Source: Candidatus Faecivivens stercoripullorum (lineage in GTDB: Bacteria > Bacillota > Clostridia > Oscillospirales > Ruminococcaceae). From it: a stretch of DNA of 16,470 nucleotides. The stretch covers positions 1-16,470 of the forward strand of contig DVLW01000010.1 in NCBI GenBank assembly GCA_018715285.1, written 5' to 3'. A program made the position numbers and the translations under genes. Shown here piece after piece: positions 7,010-14,187 of this stretch; the first letter of the stretch is position 1, and the number at the start of each line of letters is the position of its first letter. Under the pieces are notes generated by a model. It searched no databases and was not told where the DNA came from. It saw only the letters and a program-made list of their open reading frames with translations.

Positions 7010-9037
7010 ATGCCGGTACAATCCTTTCCTTTTCTGGATTCTTCTCATAAGGACCCAGGCCGTGGGCTGCGGACAAGGTCTTGGATATTGGCGGCAGGAG
7101 CAGTTGTGACTGCCTCGGTCTATCTGTTGAATCTGATGTCGATTCAGATCGTAAACGGGGAAAGTTACTATGAACAGACCGAGTCGACAACTGTTTCAGT
7201 TATCCCCATTCGGGCAGCACGCGGTGAAATATATGACCGGGACGGACAGCCTCTCGCGGAAAATCGCACAGGATTGAATATCGTATTTTATTACGCATTT
7301 TTTGACTTTGATGGGTGTGCCGAGCAGATTGCCCAGCTGATCGAATTGTGCGAAAAGCAGGGTGAAAGCTGGTATGACCCGCTTCCGCTGAATGAGGACG
7401 GAACCGAATTTACCGGCAGTGAACAGGATGCGGATACCCTGCGTCAAGCGTTGGGACTGAGCAGTTATGCAAATGCTCAGGATTGTATGTATAATATTTG
7501 TGAGCAGTATGATATTATAGAAGGGGACGCTGTAACCCGGCGGAAAATTGCCGGTGTCTGTTATGGGATGCTGCTGCGGCAGTTCTCACTGATTAACAAT
7601 GAGTATACCTTTGCCGAGAATGTATCGGTAGAGACTGCACTCCGACTGAAGGAACTTTCGGTACGTTTTCCGGGAGTGGATATTGTGGAAGAAGATATCC
7701 GCAGTTATCCTGACGGTACGATTGCACCGCATGTGATCGGTACAGTCGGTCAGATGTCAGCGGAAGAATGGAGCCGGTACAAGTCGGAAGGCTATCAGAT
7801 GAGCGATTACGTGGGAAAGTTTGGAATCGAACGTTACTGTGAAGAAACGCTCAGAGGTACTGATGGCGCACGTACGGTTGAACAGGGAAAAAATGGCGAT
7901 ATTCTCAGTGAAGAAGTCACTACTCAGCCGGAATCGGGAAACAGTGTTTATCTGACGATTGACGCAGATTTTCAGAAAAAGGTGGAAGAGATTCTGTCCG
8001 ATTATATTGAAGAGCTGCGGTTGACTGGGGACCCGGAAGAAGGCGCTAATGTCAAGGGTGGTGCCGTTTCGGTTATAGACCCGAGGACTGGTGCGGTTCT
8101 GGCACTGGTTACCTGGCCAACATATGATCTGAATGATTATTACACCGATTATGCGTCCCTGCTGGAAGAGGAAAATACACCTCTGATTGATCGGGCAACC
8201 GATGGGCTTTACCGTCCCGGATCGACCTTTAAAACCGTGGTTGCGGTTGCGGCACTGGAAGAAGGAATTATTACCCCGGAAGATACAGTCAACTGTACCG
8301 GTGTGTATACCTATTTTGACCAGGTGATTGAGGGGAATACTTTTCATCCTACCTGTCTGGGCGTACATGGTCAGCTGTCTGTTTCAGAAGCGCTGACCCG
8401 TTCCTGCAATATTTTCTTTTATGATATCGGGCGCCGTCTGGGAATTGATACCATCAACCGGTATGCGTCGCTGATGGGACTCGGAGAGGAAACCGGTCTT
8501 GAACTGGGAAGTGCCGTCGGTACGCTGAGCAGCCCGGAACATACCAAAGAAATGGGCGGAACCTGGACACAGGGAAATGTTGTACAGGCGTCTATCGGAC
8601 AGATGGATACAATGGTTTCGCCATTGCAGCTGTCGGTCCAGGCAATGACACTGGCTAACCGTGGGGACAGATACAAGGTGTATCTGGTGGATGAGATGCG
8701 CAGTTTTGACGGCAGCGAACTGCTGGAAAAAACTGAACCGGAACTGGTATCATCATTTGATATGTCGGAAGAGATTTTTGACGCAGTGGTAAACGGTATG
8801 ATTGGCGTTGGAATGCAGTATACTGCACCGGAATATATGCTCTCTGATCTTGGGTATAACGTCGCCGTCAAAACCGGAACTCCTCAGGTGACAACGGATA
8901 CAACCAATTCCTGCGCGATTGCTTTTGCACCTGCGGAAGATGCCGAAATCGCCATTGGGATTATGCTGGAAGAAGGAGTTGGCGCCTCCCGTCTGATCCG
9001 CCAGATTTTGCTGGCGTGGGAGGAATATGTGCGATAA
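7010..9037 (+). CDS. mrdA: Class B penicillin-binding protein 2 (elongation transpeptidase)
   Basis: PBP2 cross-links peptidoglycan during cell elongation with its partner glycosyltransferase RodA. The 675-residue product has a cytoplasmic end with aromatic residues, one transmembrane helix (about 25-45), and a non-penicillin-binding pedestal starting with the class B signature ARGEIYDRDG. The transpeptidase domain carries S405-T-F-K408, S465-C-N467 and K621-T-G-T624, all three catalytic motifs intact. The ATG is 4 bases after the mreD stop and AAGGAG (6997-7002) precedes it, so the two genes are probably coupled. Length is normal. Assignment to the elongation rather than sporulation subgroup rests on its position at the end of mreBCD. 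No rodA gene follows in this window. Confidence 0.93.
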   Translation: MPVQSFPFLDSSHKDPGRGLRTRSWILAAGAVVTASVYLLNLMSIQIVNGESYYEQTESTTVSVIPIRAARGEIYDRDGQPLAENRTGLNIVFYYAFFDFDGCAEQIAQLIELCEKQGESWYDPLPLNEDGTEFTGSEQDADTLRQALGLSSYANAQDCMYNICEQYDIIEGDAVTRRKIAGVCYGMLLRQFSLINNEYTFAENVSVETALRLKELSVRFPGVDIVEEDIRSYPDGTIAPHVIGTVGQMSAEEWSRYKSEGYQMSDYVGKFGIERYCEETLRGTDGARTVEQGKNGDILSEEVTTQPESGNSVYLTIDADFQKKVEEILSDYIEELRLTGDPEEGANVKGGAVSVIDPRTGAVLALVTWPTYDLNDYYTDYASLLEEENTPLIDRATDGLYRPGSTFKTVVAVAALEEGIITPEDTVNCTGVYTYFDQVIEGNTFHPTCLGVHGQLSVSEALTRSCNIFFYDIGRRLGIDTINRYASLMGLGEETGLELGSAVGTLSSPEHTKEMGGTWTQGNVVQASIGQMDTMVSPLQLSVQAMTLANRGDRYKVYLVDEMRSFDGSELLEKTEPELVSSFDMSEEIFDAVVNGMIGVGMQYTAPEYMLSDLGYNVAVKTGTPQVTTDTTNSCAIAFAPAEDAEIAIGIMLEEGVGASRLIRQILLAWEEYVR

Positions 9038-9199
9038 AATTGCACCTTCTATCGTATTTTTCCTGAAGATTTGGAAGAACATCTCAACAAATTGATTACA
9101 TTTCTTGAGAAATGATTGGGAAAATGCTAAAAAAGTCCGGCATAATAACTAAAAATTAAGTTTATTTTTTACGAATTGTGAAAAAGTGTGAGAATTCTC

Positions 9200-9280
9200 T
9201 GGAAGTCATAAACAAAATGTGGTAATATATACTTACATAATTCTTATTCTGGGTCGAAGTATGCCCATCTGCTGGGCGTA
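9200..9280 (+). promoter_or_regulatory. Putative promoter and leader hairpin of minD
   Basis: An extended -10 element, TGG then TAATAT (9223-9228), lies in an AT-rich stretch; the -35 at the proper distance (TGGAAG, 9200-9205) is poor. The leader then contains a hairpin: TATGCCCA (9260-9267) pairs with TGGGCGTA (9273-9280) over 8 bp with one G-U, loop TCTGC. It abuts the Shine-Dalgarno GGGAAGGAG (9281-9289). Apart from these elements the 260-base gap between the PBP2 gene and minD shows no gene or clear terminator, and no remnant of minC. Confidence 0.45.
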
Positions 9281-9297
9281 GGGAAGGAGAAGGCTGG

Positions 9298-10038
9298 ATG
9301 GCTGCCAGGAGGGCTAAGGTCATTGCCATTACCTCAGGAAAAGGCGGAGTCGGAAAATCGACGCTGACGGTTTCGCTGGGGATTGCGGCGGCAACTTCCG
9401 GCAAACGGGTTCTGCTGATTGAGATGGATGTTGGGCTGCGCGGTATGGATATCATGCTGGGACTGAACAACGTCGTGTATGATCTGGGAGATCTTCTGGA
9501 AGGACGCTGCAATATCAGCAGTGCGATTGTCCCTTCTCCCAATGTGCCGGAACTGTATGCGATTGTTGCACCGGTACTGATGGGACAGGTGCTGTTGCAG
9601 GATATACAGCTGCTGGTCGAAGGACTGCGGTCTTATTTTGATCTGATCTTTCTGGATATGCCGGCAGGGCTTGGGCTTGGTATTCGCGCTACCTGTGCGG
9701 TGGCAGATCTTGCCCTGATTATTTCGACACCTGATCCGGTGTGCATCCGGGATGGAAACCAGGTGGTGCGGGAACTGGCCGCACGTGGGTTTACTTCCCA
9801 TCGGCTGCTGATAAACCGGGTTGACAGAAAATTTATCAGAAAGCGGGTTGTCCAGAATCTGGATGAGGTAATCGACGGTGTCGGTTCTCAGCTGATTGGT
9901 GTGATACCGGAAGATCCCGAGGTTACACTGTTTTCATCCAGCGGCAGGCTGCCTGATGAAAAAGGGGAATTACAGCGTATCTGCAAGGCGATTTGCAGTC
10001 GTCTGGATGGCGAATATCGGCCGCTGATTGTCCGCTGA
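9298..10038 (+). CDS. minD: MinD-like ATPase lacking the C-terminal membrane anchor
   Basis: MinD is a deviant Walker A ATPase that, with MinC, blocks division away from midcell. The 246-residue product has the deviant Walker A SGKGGVGKST (signature Lys15, catalytic Lys20), a switch-I region D44-V-G-L-R-G-M-D close to the canonical D-I-G-L-R-N-L-D, YDLGDLLEGRC, and switch II L-D120-M-P-A-G. Two departures stand out. The acidic pair usually written I-D-x-D is here I-E42-M-D. The protein ends at EYRPLIVR, some 20 residues shorter than Bacillus MinD, without the amphipathic helix that anchors MinD to membrane. No minC or minE is adjacent. ATG 9298 has AAGGAG (9284-9289) at 8 bases. A non-division role for a MinD/ParA-like ATPase is possible. 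Confidence 0.85.
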   Translation: MAARRAKVIAITSGKGGVGKSTLTVSLGIAAATSGKRVLLIEMDVGLRGMDIMLGLNNVVYDLGDLLEGRCNISSAIVPSPNVPELYAIVAPVLMGQVLLQDIQLLVEGLRSYFDLIFLDMPAGLGLGIRATCAVADLALIISTPDPVCIRDGNQVVRELAARGFTSHRLLINRVDRKFIRKRVVQNLDEVIDGVGSQLIGVIPEDPEVTLFSSSGRLPDEKGELQRICKAICSRLDGEYRPLIVR

Positions 10039-10069
10039 CCCCTGAAAATATTACTTTTGAATGACTTCT

Positions 10070-10102
10070 GCCCGGCATATGATTTGTTCGGGTGTATTTT
10101 TT
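10070..10102 (+). terminator. Possible weak terminator after minD
   Basis: GCCCG (10070-10074) pairs with CGGGT (10089-10093) around a 14-base loop, followed shortly by TATTTTTT to 10102. The stem is only five pairs with one G-U, so termination may be partial. Confidence 0.4.
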
Positions 10103-10131
10103 GGCTATTGCTTCTGTAAGATTTTAGATAC

Positions 10132-10168
10132 TTGGTGTCCGTCCTGGACGGGTGCGGAAGTATATAAC
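10132..10168 (+). promoter_or_regulatory. Possible mgsA promoter region with a small dyad
   Basis: CCGTC (10139-10143) and GACGG (10147-10151) form a 5-bp stem with a 3-base loop, and TATATAAC (10161-10168) downstream could serve as a -10 element. TTGGTG at 10132-10137 resembles a -35 but is 23 bases from TATATA, too far, so the promoter is uncertain. The dyad could be an operator or a leader hairpin. Confidence 0.25.
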
Positions 10169-10189
10169 AGATAGAAAGGAATGATCTCC

Positions 10190-10594
10190 ATGAACATCGC
10201 GCTGATCGCTCATGACTCCAAAAAGGAACTGATGGTTCAGTTTTGTATTGCCTATTGCGGAATAATGAGCCGCCATAACCTTTGCTCTACGGGTACAACC
10301 GGTAAACTGATCTCAGAGGCGACCGGACTCACAATCAAACGGTTTCTCAGTGGTTCTCAGGGCGGAGATCAGCAGATCGCGTCGCTGATCGCCTGCAACG
10401 AGATTGATTTGCTGCTGTTTTTCCGTGATCCGCTGACCAGTAATTCGATGGAACCGACCGAAATGAACCTGCTTCGGCTGTGTGATGTCCATAATATTCC
10501 GATGGCAACCAATATGGCGACTGCTGAGGTATTGATCCATGGATTGGAAAGAGGAGACCTCGACTGGCGGATTATTGTCAATCAGGGGTATTGA
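10190..10594 (+). CDS. mgsA: Methylglyoxal synthase homologue with altered active site
   Basis: Methylglyoxal synthase converts dihydroxyacetone phosphate to methylglyoxal and phosphate in the cytoplasm. The 134-residue product keeps H8-D9 (E. coli H19-D20), the phosphate loop STGTTG (33-38), GGD60QQ (catalytic Asp71 in E. coli), FFRD80PL (Asp91) and NIPMATNMATAE. In the loop after DPL, however, it reads SNSMEPTEMNLLRL where E. coli has VPHDPDVKALLRL, so the positions of His98 and Asp101 are M87 and T90. That comparison is from memory of the E. coli sequence. ATG 10190 is preferred over 10181 since AGAAAGGA (10173-10180) lies 9 bases upstream. mgsA next to min genes is common in Clostridia. 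Activity may be changed or lost. Confidence 0.88.
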   Translation: MNIALIAHDSKKELMVQFCIAYCGIMSRHNLCSTGTTGKLISEATGLTIKRFLSGSQGGDQQIASLIACNEIDLLLFFRDPLTSNSMEPTEMNLLRLCDVHNIPMATNMATAEVLIHGLERGDLDWRIIVNQGY

Positions 10595-10622
10595 TCTCAA
10601 GTATAGAATAGTTTTCATGAGG

Positions 10623-10682
10623 CAAAGTAAGCTTGCACCGTGTTTCCGGAATCGGTCGGAAACAGGGAGGAAGCTTGCTTTG
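10623..10682 (+). ncRNA. Long stem-loop between mgsA and hisS
   Basis: An outer stem pairs 10623-10636 with 10669-10682 over 13 of 14 positions, one of them G-U. An inner stem pairs TGTTTCCG (10641-10648) with CGGAAACA (10657-10664) perfectly, loop of 8. Only a small internal loop (ACCG against GGGA) separates them. The following bases, TTTGC, are not a proper U tract, so it is a poor classical terminator. It may end mgsA transcripts, stabilise the mRNA or lie in the hisS leader. It has no T-box GGGTGG element. Confidence 0.5.
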
Positions 10683-10720
10683 TTTGCTAAAGGAAAACTT
10701 TTTGTGTATCATTCCCATAA

Positions 10721-10736
10721 TGTGACAGATTTCACG
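10721..10736. promoter_or_regulatory. CRP/FNR-like dyad upstream of hisS
   Basis: TGTGA (10721-10725) and TCACG (10732-10736) flank six bases, matching the TGTGA-N6-TCACA pattern except for the last base. It overlaps the end of a -10-like CATAAT (10716-10721) that has no convincing -35. A chance match is quite possible. Confidence 0.2.
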
Positions 10737-10767
10737 GTTAAAAATATGGATAATAGGAGACAGACAA

Positions 10768-12111
10768 ATGGCATTGGAAATCAAATCAATTAAGGGCACG
10801 GCGGACGTGCTCCCCAGTGAAAGTTATAAATGGCAGTTTGTGGAAAGACTGTTTCTGGACACTGCACGGCTTTACGGGTTTGGTGAGATTCGCATCCCAA
10901 CTTTTGAGGACAAGCGTCTTTTCATCCGCTCGGTCGGCGATACCACCGACGTTGTGCAGAAGGAAATGTATACCTTTACCGACCAGGGTGGCCGTGAACT
11001 GGCGCTCCGTCCGGAAGGAACCGCAGGTGTAAACCGCGCAGTCATTGAAAGTGGTCTGATCAACGGCGCACTGCCGGTCAAGCTGTCTTACGCGCTGTCT
11101 TGCTTCCGTGCGGAAAAACCGCAGGCAGGCAGAATGCGGGAATTCCATCAGTTGGGAATGGAATTGTTTGGTTCGACTTCTCCTTCTGCTGACGCAGAGG
11201 TTATCGCATTTGTCAACAATTTCTTTGGACTGCTGGGTGTCCAGAATATCTCTCTTGAGATCAACTCGATTGGCTGTCCGACCTGCCGCAAGGAGTATCA
11301 CGCTGCATTGCGTGCTTATTTTGAGAGCAGAAAAGAGCAGTTGTGTGAGACATGCCTGGGAAGACTGGAAAAGAACCCGCTGCGGATTCTGGACTGCAAG
11401 AACCCTGAGTGTCATGAAATCGCCAAGGATGCACCGGTCGTACTGGATTATCTGTGTGATGACTGCAAGGCGCATTTTGAAGGACTGAAAAAACGTCTGG
11501 ATGCGCTGAACATCTGCTATACCGTAAATCCCCGGATTGTCCGCGGACTGGATTATTATGTCCGTACCGTTTTCGAGTTTGTTTCGAGTGACCTTGGTGC
11601 CCAGAGCACTGTCTGCGGCGGCGGCCGTTATGACGGACTGCTGGGAAGCCTTGGCGGTGCAGATCAGCCCGGTATCGGTTATGGTATGGGCATCGAACGG
11701 CTGCTGATGGTTCTGGAGGCACAGGGAATTGAAATTCCTGCTCCGGATCCCTGTGATCTGTATATCGGCTCGATTGGAGAAGATGCGGCAGTTCGTGCGC
11801 TGGCTCTGGTCAGCTCGCTGCGTGAGGAAGGTTTCTCGGCTGAATGTGATATCGTCGGCCGCAGCGTAAGGGCACAGATGAAGTATGCGGACAAGATCGG
11901 CGCCCGTTATTCAATGATTCTGGGCGATAATGAGTTGGCTGAAAATCAGGCCAAGCTGAAAAATATGCAGACTGGTGAAACAGTCGATATTTCGCTGGAC
12001 GAAAATGCCCTTGCACAGTTTTTCTACAATGCAGGGATCGACGACCTGACGGAATCGCTCAAAGGTACGCTTGTCGAAGCATTGGAAGGCATGTCGCCGG
12101 TACAGCTGTAA
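10768..12111 (+). CDS. hisS: Histidine--tRNA ligase (HisRS)
   Basis: This class II synthetase charges tRNA-His in the cytoplasm. The 447-residue product shows motif 2 from Phe113 (FRAEKPQAGRMREFHQLG), the HisRS-specific HisA motif G260-L-D-Y-Y-V-R-T-V-F-E, the second histidine motif GGGRYDG (284-290), motif 3 GYGMGIERLL (304-313) and a C-terminal anticodon-binding domain. Between motif 2 and HisA lies a cysteine-rich insertion (C-P-T-C, C-E-T-C, C-K-N-P-E-C, C-D-D-C), a common feature in Bacillota enzymes that may bind metal. The HisA motif has Val where Thr is usual. ATG 10768 follows AGGAGA (10755-10760). It is probably co-transcribed with aspS, 66 bases downstream, as in Bacillus. Confidence 0.97.
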   Translation: MALEIKSIKGTADVLPSESYKWQFVERLFLDTARLYGFGEIRIPTFEDKRLFIRSVGDTTDVVQKEMYTFTDQGGRELALRPEGTAGVNRAVIESGLINGALPVKLSYALSCFRAEKPQAGRMREFHQLGMELFGSTSPSADAEVIAFVNNFFGLLGVQNISLEINSIGCPTCRKEYHAALRAYFESRKEQLCETCLGRLEKNPLRILDCKNPECHEIAKDAPVVLDYLCDDCKAHFEGLKKRLDALNICYTVNPRIVRGLDYYVRTVFEFVSSDLGAQSTVCGGGRYDGLLGSLGGADQPGIGYGMGIERLLMVLEAQGIEIPAPDPCDLYIGSIGEDAAVRALALVSSLREEGFSAECDIVGRSVRAQMKYADKIGARYSMILGDNELAENQAKLKNMQTGETVDISLDENALAQFFYNAGIDDLTESLKGTLVEALEGMSPVQL

Positions 12112-12123
12112 ACAGCGGAACCC

Positions 12124-12138
12124 CCGGAAACTTTCCGG
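12124..12138 (+). other. Intercistronic hairpin between hisS and aspS
   Basis: CCGGAA (12124-12129) and TTCCGG (12133-12138) form a perfect 6-bp stem with a 3-base loop. No T run follows, so it more likely affects mRNA stability or processing than termination. Confidence 0.45.
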
Positions 12139-12177
12139 AGTCAATATAAATTCCAAAGAAAAAGAGGAGTCCTGACA

Positions 12178-13959
12178 GTGGCAGACTTAATGACAGGCAT
12201 GAAACGCACCCATTATTGCGGTGAGGTTTCAGCAGCAGATGCCGGCAAAGAAGTAGTTGTCGGCGGTTTTACCAATAAACAGAGAGACAAGGGCGAGCTG
12301 GTCTTTATCGACCTGCGTGACCGTACCGGTATTGTTCAGCTGGTATTTGATGATACCACTGACCGTGCAGTCATGGCAAAGGCTAAGGAAGCCAGAAGCG
12401 AATATGTGCTGATGGCAAGAGGCGTTGTCCGGATGCGTGAAGCGCCCAACCCTGAGATTCCGACTGGTTATGTCGAAATTTACGTTACCGAACTGCGGAT
12501 TCTGGCGCGTGCTCAGACACCGCCTTTCCATATCGCCGATGGCAGCGATACCAATGAGGAACTGCGTCTGCGGTACCGTTATCTTGACCTTCGCCGCAGA
12601 GAATTGCAGCAGAATATCATCAAACGTGCAAAAATCACCTCGGTTGCCCATCAGTTCTTTGCAGATGAAGGCTTTATCGAGATTGATACCCCGATGATGA
12701 TTAAATCTACACCTGAGGGAGCACGTGACTATGTCGTTCCTTCCCGTGTACATAAGGGCTCGTTCTATGCGCTGCCGCAGTCGCCGCAGATGTATAAACA
12801 GCTGCTGATGATCTCGGGCTTTGATAAATATGTACAGTTTGCCCGCTGCTTCCGTGACGAAGACCTGCGTGCTGACCGTCAGCCGGAATTTACCCAGATC
12901 GACCTGGAAATGTCTTTTGTAGATATGGAAGACATTCTGGCAATGGGTGAACGGTTTGTCAAATACCTGATGAAGAATGTCATGGATGTGGACATTCCTA
13001 CTCCGCTGCCCAGACTGACCTATCAGGAAGCAATGGAGCGTTTCGGAACCGATAAGCCCGATATCCGCTATGGAATGGAACTGACCAATATCTCTGATCT
13101 GGTTGCAGACAGCGGTTTTGGCGTGTTCACCGGCGCGATTGAAGCTGGCGGTTCTGTCCGCGGTATTACCATCAAGGGTGGTGCGGCGGTTTACTCCCGT
13201 AAAGAAATCGATAAACTGACCGAACAGGCCAAGGGTATTGGTGCGAAGGGTCTGGCATTTATCCGCTGGGTAGATGAAAAGCCTTCCTGTTCGTTTGCCA
13301 AGTTCTTCAGTGAGGAACAGCTGGCTGCCATTATGCAGCGGTTGGGATGTGAACGCGGTGACGTTGCGCTGATCGTTGCAGACAAGGACAGCGTAACTCT
13401 GCCGGTACTCGGCGCACTGCGTACCACCTGTGCAAAACGGATGGATATTATTCCTGAAGGCTGGGCGTATACTTGGATTGTTGAATTCCCGTTCTTTGAA
13501 AAGGACGATAATGGAAACTGGGTTGCTATGCACCATCCCTTTACCATGCCGATGGACGAGTGTCTGCCTTATCTGGACAGCGATCCCGGCAGGGTTCGTG
13601 CGAAGTGCTATGACCTGGTTCTCAATGGTGTTGAGCTGTCTTCCGGCTCGATGAGAATCACCGATTCCGAATTGCAGCAGCATATGTTCCGTTCGCTCGG
13701 CTTGAGTGATGAGGAAATTGAAGCAAAATTCGGATTCCTGGTGGATGCTTACCATTATGGTGCACCGCCTCATGGTGGTATGGGCATTGGCCTTGACCGT
13801 CTGACGATGCTGCTGTGCGGCGCAGATTCTCTGCGTGATGTAACGGCATTTCCGAAGGTTCAGTCGGCTTCTGAGCTGATGAGCGGCTGTCCTGCACCGA
13901 TTGATGCGGTTCAGCTGAAGGAACTGGGCATCCAGCTGGAAGGTTCCGCGGAAGAATAA
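12178..13959 (+). CDS. aspS: Aspartate--tRNA ligase (AspRS)
   Basis: This class II synthetase charges tRNA-Asp. The 593-residue length is that of bacterial-type AspRS. The N-terminal anticodon-binding OB fold (about 15-110) includes KGELVFIDLRDRTGIVQLVF. The catalytic core has motif 2 ARCFRDEDLRADRQPEF (from 222), the bacterial GAD insertion domain (about 290-430) and motif 3 GGMGIGLDRLTML (from 533), followed by the AspRS C-terminal signature LRDVTAFPK. The start is GTG with GAGGAG (12164-12169) at 8 bases. Many Clostridia use a non-discriminating AspRS that also makes Asp-tRNA-Asn for GatCAB; sequence alone here does not settle that. Confidence 0.97.
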   Translation: MADLMTGMKRTHYCGEVSAADAGKEVVVGGFTNKQRDKGELVFIDLRDRTGIVQLVFDDTTDRAVMAKAKEARSEYVLMARGVVRMREAPNPEIPTGYVEIYVTELRILARAQTPPFHIADGSDTNEELRLRYRYLDLRRRELQQNIIKRAKITSVAHQFFADEGFIEIDTPMMIKSTPEGARDYVVPSRVHKGSFYALPQSPQMYKQLLMISGFDKYVQFARCFRDEDLRADRQPEFTQIDLEMSFVDMEDILAMGERFVKYLMKNVMDVDIPTPLPRLTYQEAMERFGTDKPDIRYGMELTNISDLVADSGFGVFTGAIEAGGSVRGITIKGGAAVYSRKEIDKLTEQAKGIGAKGLAFIRWVDEKPSCSFAKFFSEEQLAAIMQRLGCERGDVALIVADKDSVTLPVLGALRTTCAKRMDIIPEGWAYTWIVEFPFFEKDDNGNWVAMHHPFTMPMDECLPYLDSDPGRVRAKCYDLVLNGVELSSGSMRITDSELQQHMFRSLGLSDEEIEAKFGFLVDAYHYGAPPHGGMGIGLDRLTMLLCGADSLRDVTAFPKVQSASELMSGCPAPIDAVQLKELGIQLEGSAEE

Positions 13960-13977
13960 TGCCTGAGGGCACAAAGT

Positions 13978-14017
13978 CTGTCGTTTTTTGAGTGAAAGAC
14001 CAGGCGAAAAACGACAG
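13978..14017. repeat. Inverted repeat 1 after aspS
   Basis: CTGTCGTTTTTTG (13978-13990) pairs with the arm at 14005-14017 over 13 bp with one G-U, loop of 14. The T run lies inside the stem and no U tract follows the second arm. It begins 18 bases after the aspS stop, so it may form the 3' end of that mRNA. Confidence 0.6.
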
Positions 14018-14034
14018 CATAATTTGAATATCGC

Positions 14035-14080
14035 CGAAAGCGGCATAAATCGACAAAAAAGTCGGTTTATGCCGCTTTCG
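14035..14080. repeat. Inverted repeat 2 after aspS, 20-bp stem with A6 loop
   Basis: Positions 14035-14054 pair with 14061-14080 over 20 consecutive positions, only one being G-U (14050/14065), around a loop of six A residues (14055-14060). On the minus strand the loop is six T residues. It is 17 bases from inverted repeat 1. No T tract follows on the plus strand. Function is not evident: an mRNA 3' structure, a bidirectional transcription block, a small RNA or a dispersed repeat are all possible. The remainder of the 13960-14187 gap holds only a small stem at 14145-14162 just before the next Shine-Dalgarno. Confidence 0.65.
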
Positions 14081-14187
14081 TGCGTTTAGTGGGTTTGTCG
14101 AACGGAGAAAGCTCTCGTCGGAGAACCCCGGATAGATTAAAACAGCCCCGTTTTTCGTGGGCAAACGTTGAAAAGGAGCGGATTTTT

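Noticed and set aside
7757..8368. 203-codon minus-strand frame inside the PBP2 gene
   Set aside because: It is antisense to the pedestal and transpeptidase coding sequence, with no ribosome site or family pattern.
10539..10793. 84-codon frame spanning the end of mgsA and the hisS leader
   Set aside because: It overlaps mgsA in another frame, runs through the long hairpin and into hisS, and resembles nothing known.
12229..14046. 605-codon open frame on the minus strand opposite aspS
   Set aside because: It lies wholly across a well-supported AspRS gene, lacks a recognisable domain, and its composition is what an antisense reading of a coding region gives.
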